From assembly GCA_021802745.1 (NCBI GenBank), contig JAJZRK010000203.1:1-5796 (forward strand): a stretch of 5,796 bases of DNA. Direction: 5' to 3'. The notes beneath the pieces are model-generated. The model did no database searches and had not been told where the DNA came from. It saw only the letters and a list, made by a program, of their open reading frames with translations. Position 1 is the stretch's first letter. Every line of letters starts with the position of its first letter. The position numbers were made by a program, and so were the translations under genes. Of the stretch, positions 5,124-5,796 are shown one piece after another. This DNA comes from a bacterium. Lineage in GTDB: Bacteria > Gemmatimonadota > Gemmatimonadetes > Gemmatimonadales > Gemmatimonadaceae.

Positions 5124-5796
5124 GGCGCGGGAGGCTTGGTGGGGGCAACCGCCGCTGGTTCTGCCGGGACCGCCTGCTTCTCCGCTGGCTTCGCCGGCTC
5201 GTCCTTCTTGTCCGACGGTTTCGCCTGCTCGTCCTTCCGCTCCGACGGTTTCGCCCGCGTGAAGGTGCGTTCGCTCGACCTGATGGTGCCGGACGCGCTG
5301 ACGGCGTCGCGCACCGCCACGCGGTACGCCCCCGGCGCCAGCGGCTTGCGAAGCACGACCACGTAGTCAGCCGTGATCGCCTGGCGGGTCGCCGCCGGGA
5401 GCACGAGCTTCGGCGTGGTGTCGCGCGCGGCGCGGCGCGCCTCGACGCGCGCGCTCTCGATGGAGTCGCGCACGAAGATCCCGTGCAGCGAATCCGCCCG
5501 CGCCCGTGCCTTGCGCCCGGCGGCGCTCGTATCGGCGCGCAGCGCGGAGTCCTTGGCGGCAGCGTCGCGAGCGCGGGCGAGCGAGTCGTACGCGGCGGCG
5601 CGCAGCACCGCAATGACTTCCACGCGGCTCGAGTCCGCTGCCTTGACGTCCACCTGCAGGGCGGTGAGCACCGGCGCGAGCGCCAGCGGCCGGTCAAAGG
5701 ACAGCCGCAGGGTCACGGAGTCCTTCACGTCGGCGCCGACCACGTGCGCGCCGACGGTGTCGTGCGTGAAGGCGTAGAGGTCCGTGGTCAACGAGT
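5120..5796 (-). CDS. Ig-like domain secreted protein, C-terminal part
   Basis: The frame is open to the right edge, so only the C-terminal 224 or so residues are seen; the in-frame TTG at 5791 should not be taken as a start. Numbered from that codon, residues 26-62 (SVTLRLSFDRPLALAPVLTA and following) and about 125-178 (ITADYVVVLRKPLAPGAYRV and the end SSERTF) look like beta strands of a bacterial Ig-like domain (Big_5/SbsA type). Between them, residues about 64-125 are rich in Ala, Arg, Asp and Ser and are probably a long helix. The tail (about 180-223) is Lys/Pro/Ala/Glu-rich with a ten-residue repeat starting AKP. Such proteins are usually exported or lipoproteins, but the signal sequence would lie outside the window. 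Its stop overlaps the selA start. The function is not known, and the Ig-like assignment is by pattern only. Confidence 0.6.
   Translation of the reverse strand, partial: SLTTDLYAFTHDTVGAHVVGADVKDSVTLRLSFDRPLALAPVLTALQVDVKAADSSRVEVIAVLRAAAYDSLARARDAAAKDSALRADTSAAGRKARARADSLHGIFVRDSIESARVEARRAARDTTPKLVLPAATRQAITADYVVVLRKPLAPGAYRVAVRDAVSASGTIRSSERTFTRAKPSERKDEQAKPSDKKDEPAKPAEKQAVPAEPAAVAPTKPPAP
5196..5255. repeat. In-frame 30-bp tandem repeat in the Ig-like protein tail
   Basis: Two copies (5196-5225 and 5226-5255) share most of their 30 bases, including GCTCGTCCTTC and TCCGACGGTTTCGCC. On the minus strand they encode decapeptides of the type AKPS-(E/D)-(R/K)-KDE-(Q/P). A degenerate third unit lies at about 5173-5195. 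The repeat length of ten codons keeps the frame, so copy number can vary without breaking the protein. The segment is probably a flexible charged linker or wall-spanning tail. Confidence 0.7.

Noticed and set aside
5120..5791. TTG at 5791 as the true start of the Ig-like protein
   Set aside because: The frame stays open to the window edge, the first residues already read as mid-domain sequence, and no signal peptide is present.

Overview
This is a very GC-rich window in which every supported gene reads on the minus strand. It shows dense gene packing, stop/start overlaps and long spurious antisense ORFs, as expected of a high-GC free-living bacterium. The gene content suggests Gemmatimonadota or a related diderm phylum: a DUF2723/TMEM260-like membrane protein, a secreted Ig-like protein with a Lys/Pro/Ala tail, heptose (LPS) synthesis, and a PurN with the GGxGMYG loop. 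That placement is inference and has not been tested. Bases 1-9 match the end of the Illumina adapter, so the window probably starts at the end of a short-read, perhaps metagenomic, contig.

In transcription order (high to low coordinate) the layout is as follows. (1) 5796-5120: the C-terminal part of an Ig-like domain protein, with an Ala/Arg/Asp-rich insert and a decapeptide-repeat tail. (2) 5123-3765: selA, L-seryl-tRNA(Sec) selenium transferase. (3) 3768-3130: a GmhB-type HAD phosphatase. (4) 3128-2457: purN. (5) A 112-bp gap with a tandem pair of 25-bp repeats. (6) 2344-812: purH. (7) A 208-bp gap (811-604) with a polypurine block followed by a polypyrimidine block, potential G-quadruplexes on both strands, nested inverted repeats and a lone TATATT hexamer. 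(8) 603-1: the N-terminal 198 codons of a DUF2723 membrane protein, cut by the contig end.

Genes 1 to 4 form a tightly coupled unit: Ig-like/selA overlap by 4 nt (ATGA), selA/gmhB overlap by 4 nt (GTGA), and gmhB/purN are 1 nt apart (TGA-G-ATG). purH may continue this unit, but the repeat-bearing gap could separate it. PurN and PurH catalyse the two 10-formyl-THF-dependent steps of de novo purine synthesis. SelA makes Sec-tRNA(Sec), and GmhB acts in ADP-heptose synthesis. No single pathway joins the four.

I see no clear undescribed system. The points most worth a second look are the adapter remnant that contaminates the last three codons of the DUF2723 fragment, the structured purH/DUF2723 spacer, and the unusual placement of selA with gmhB and purN but without selB or selD in view.
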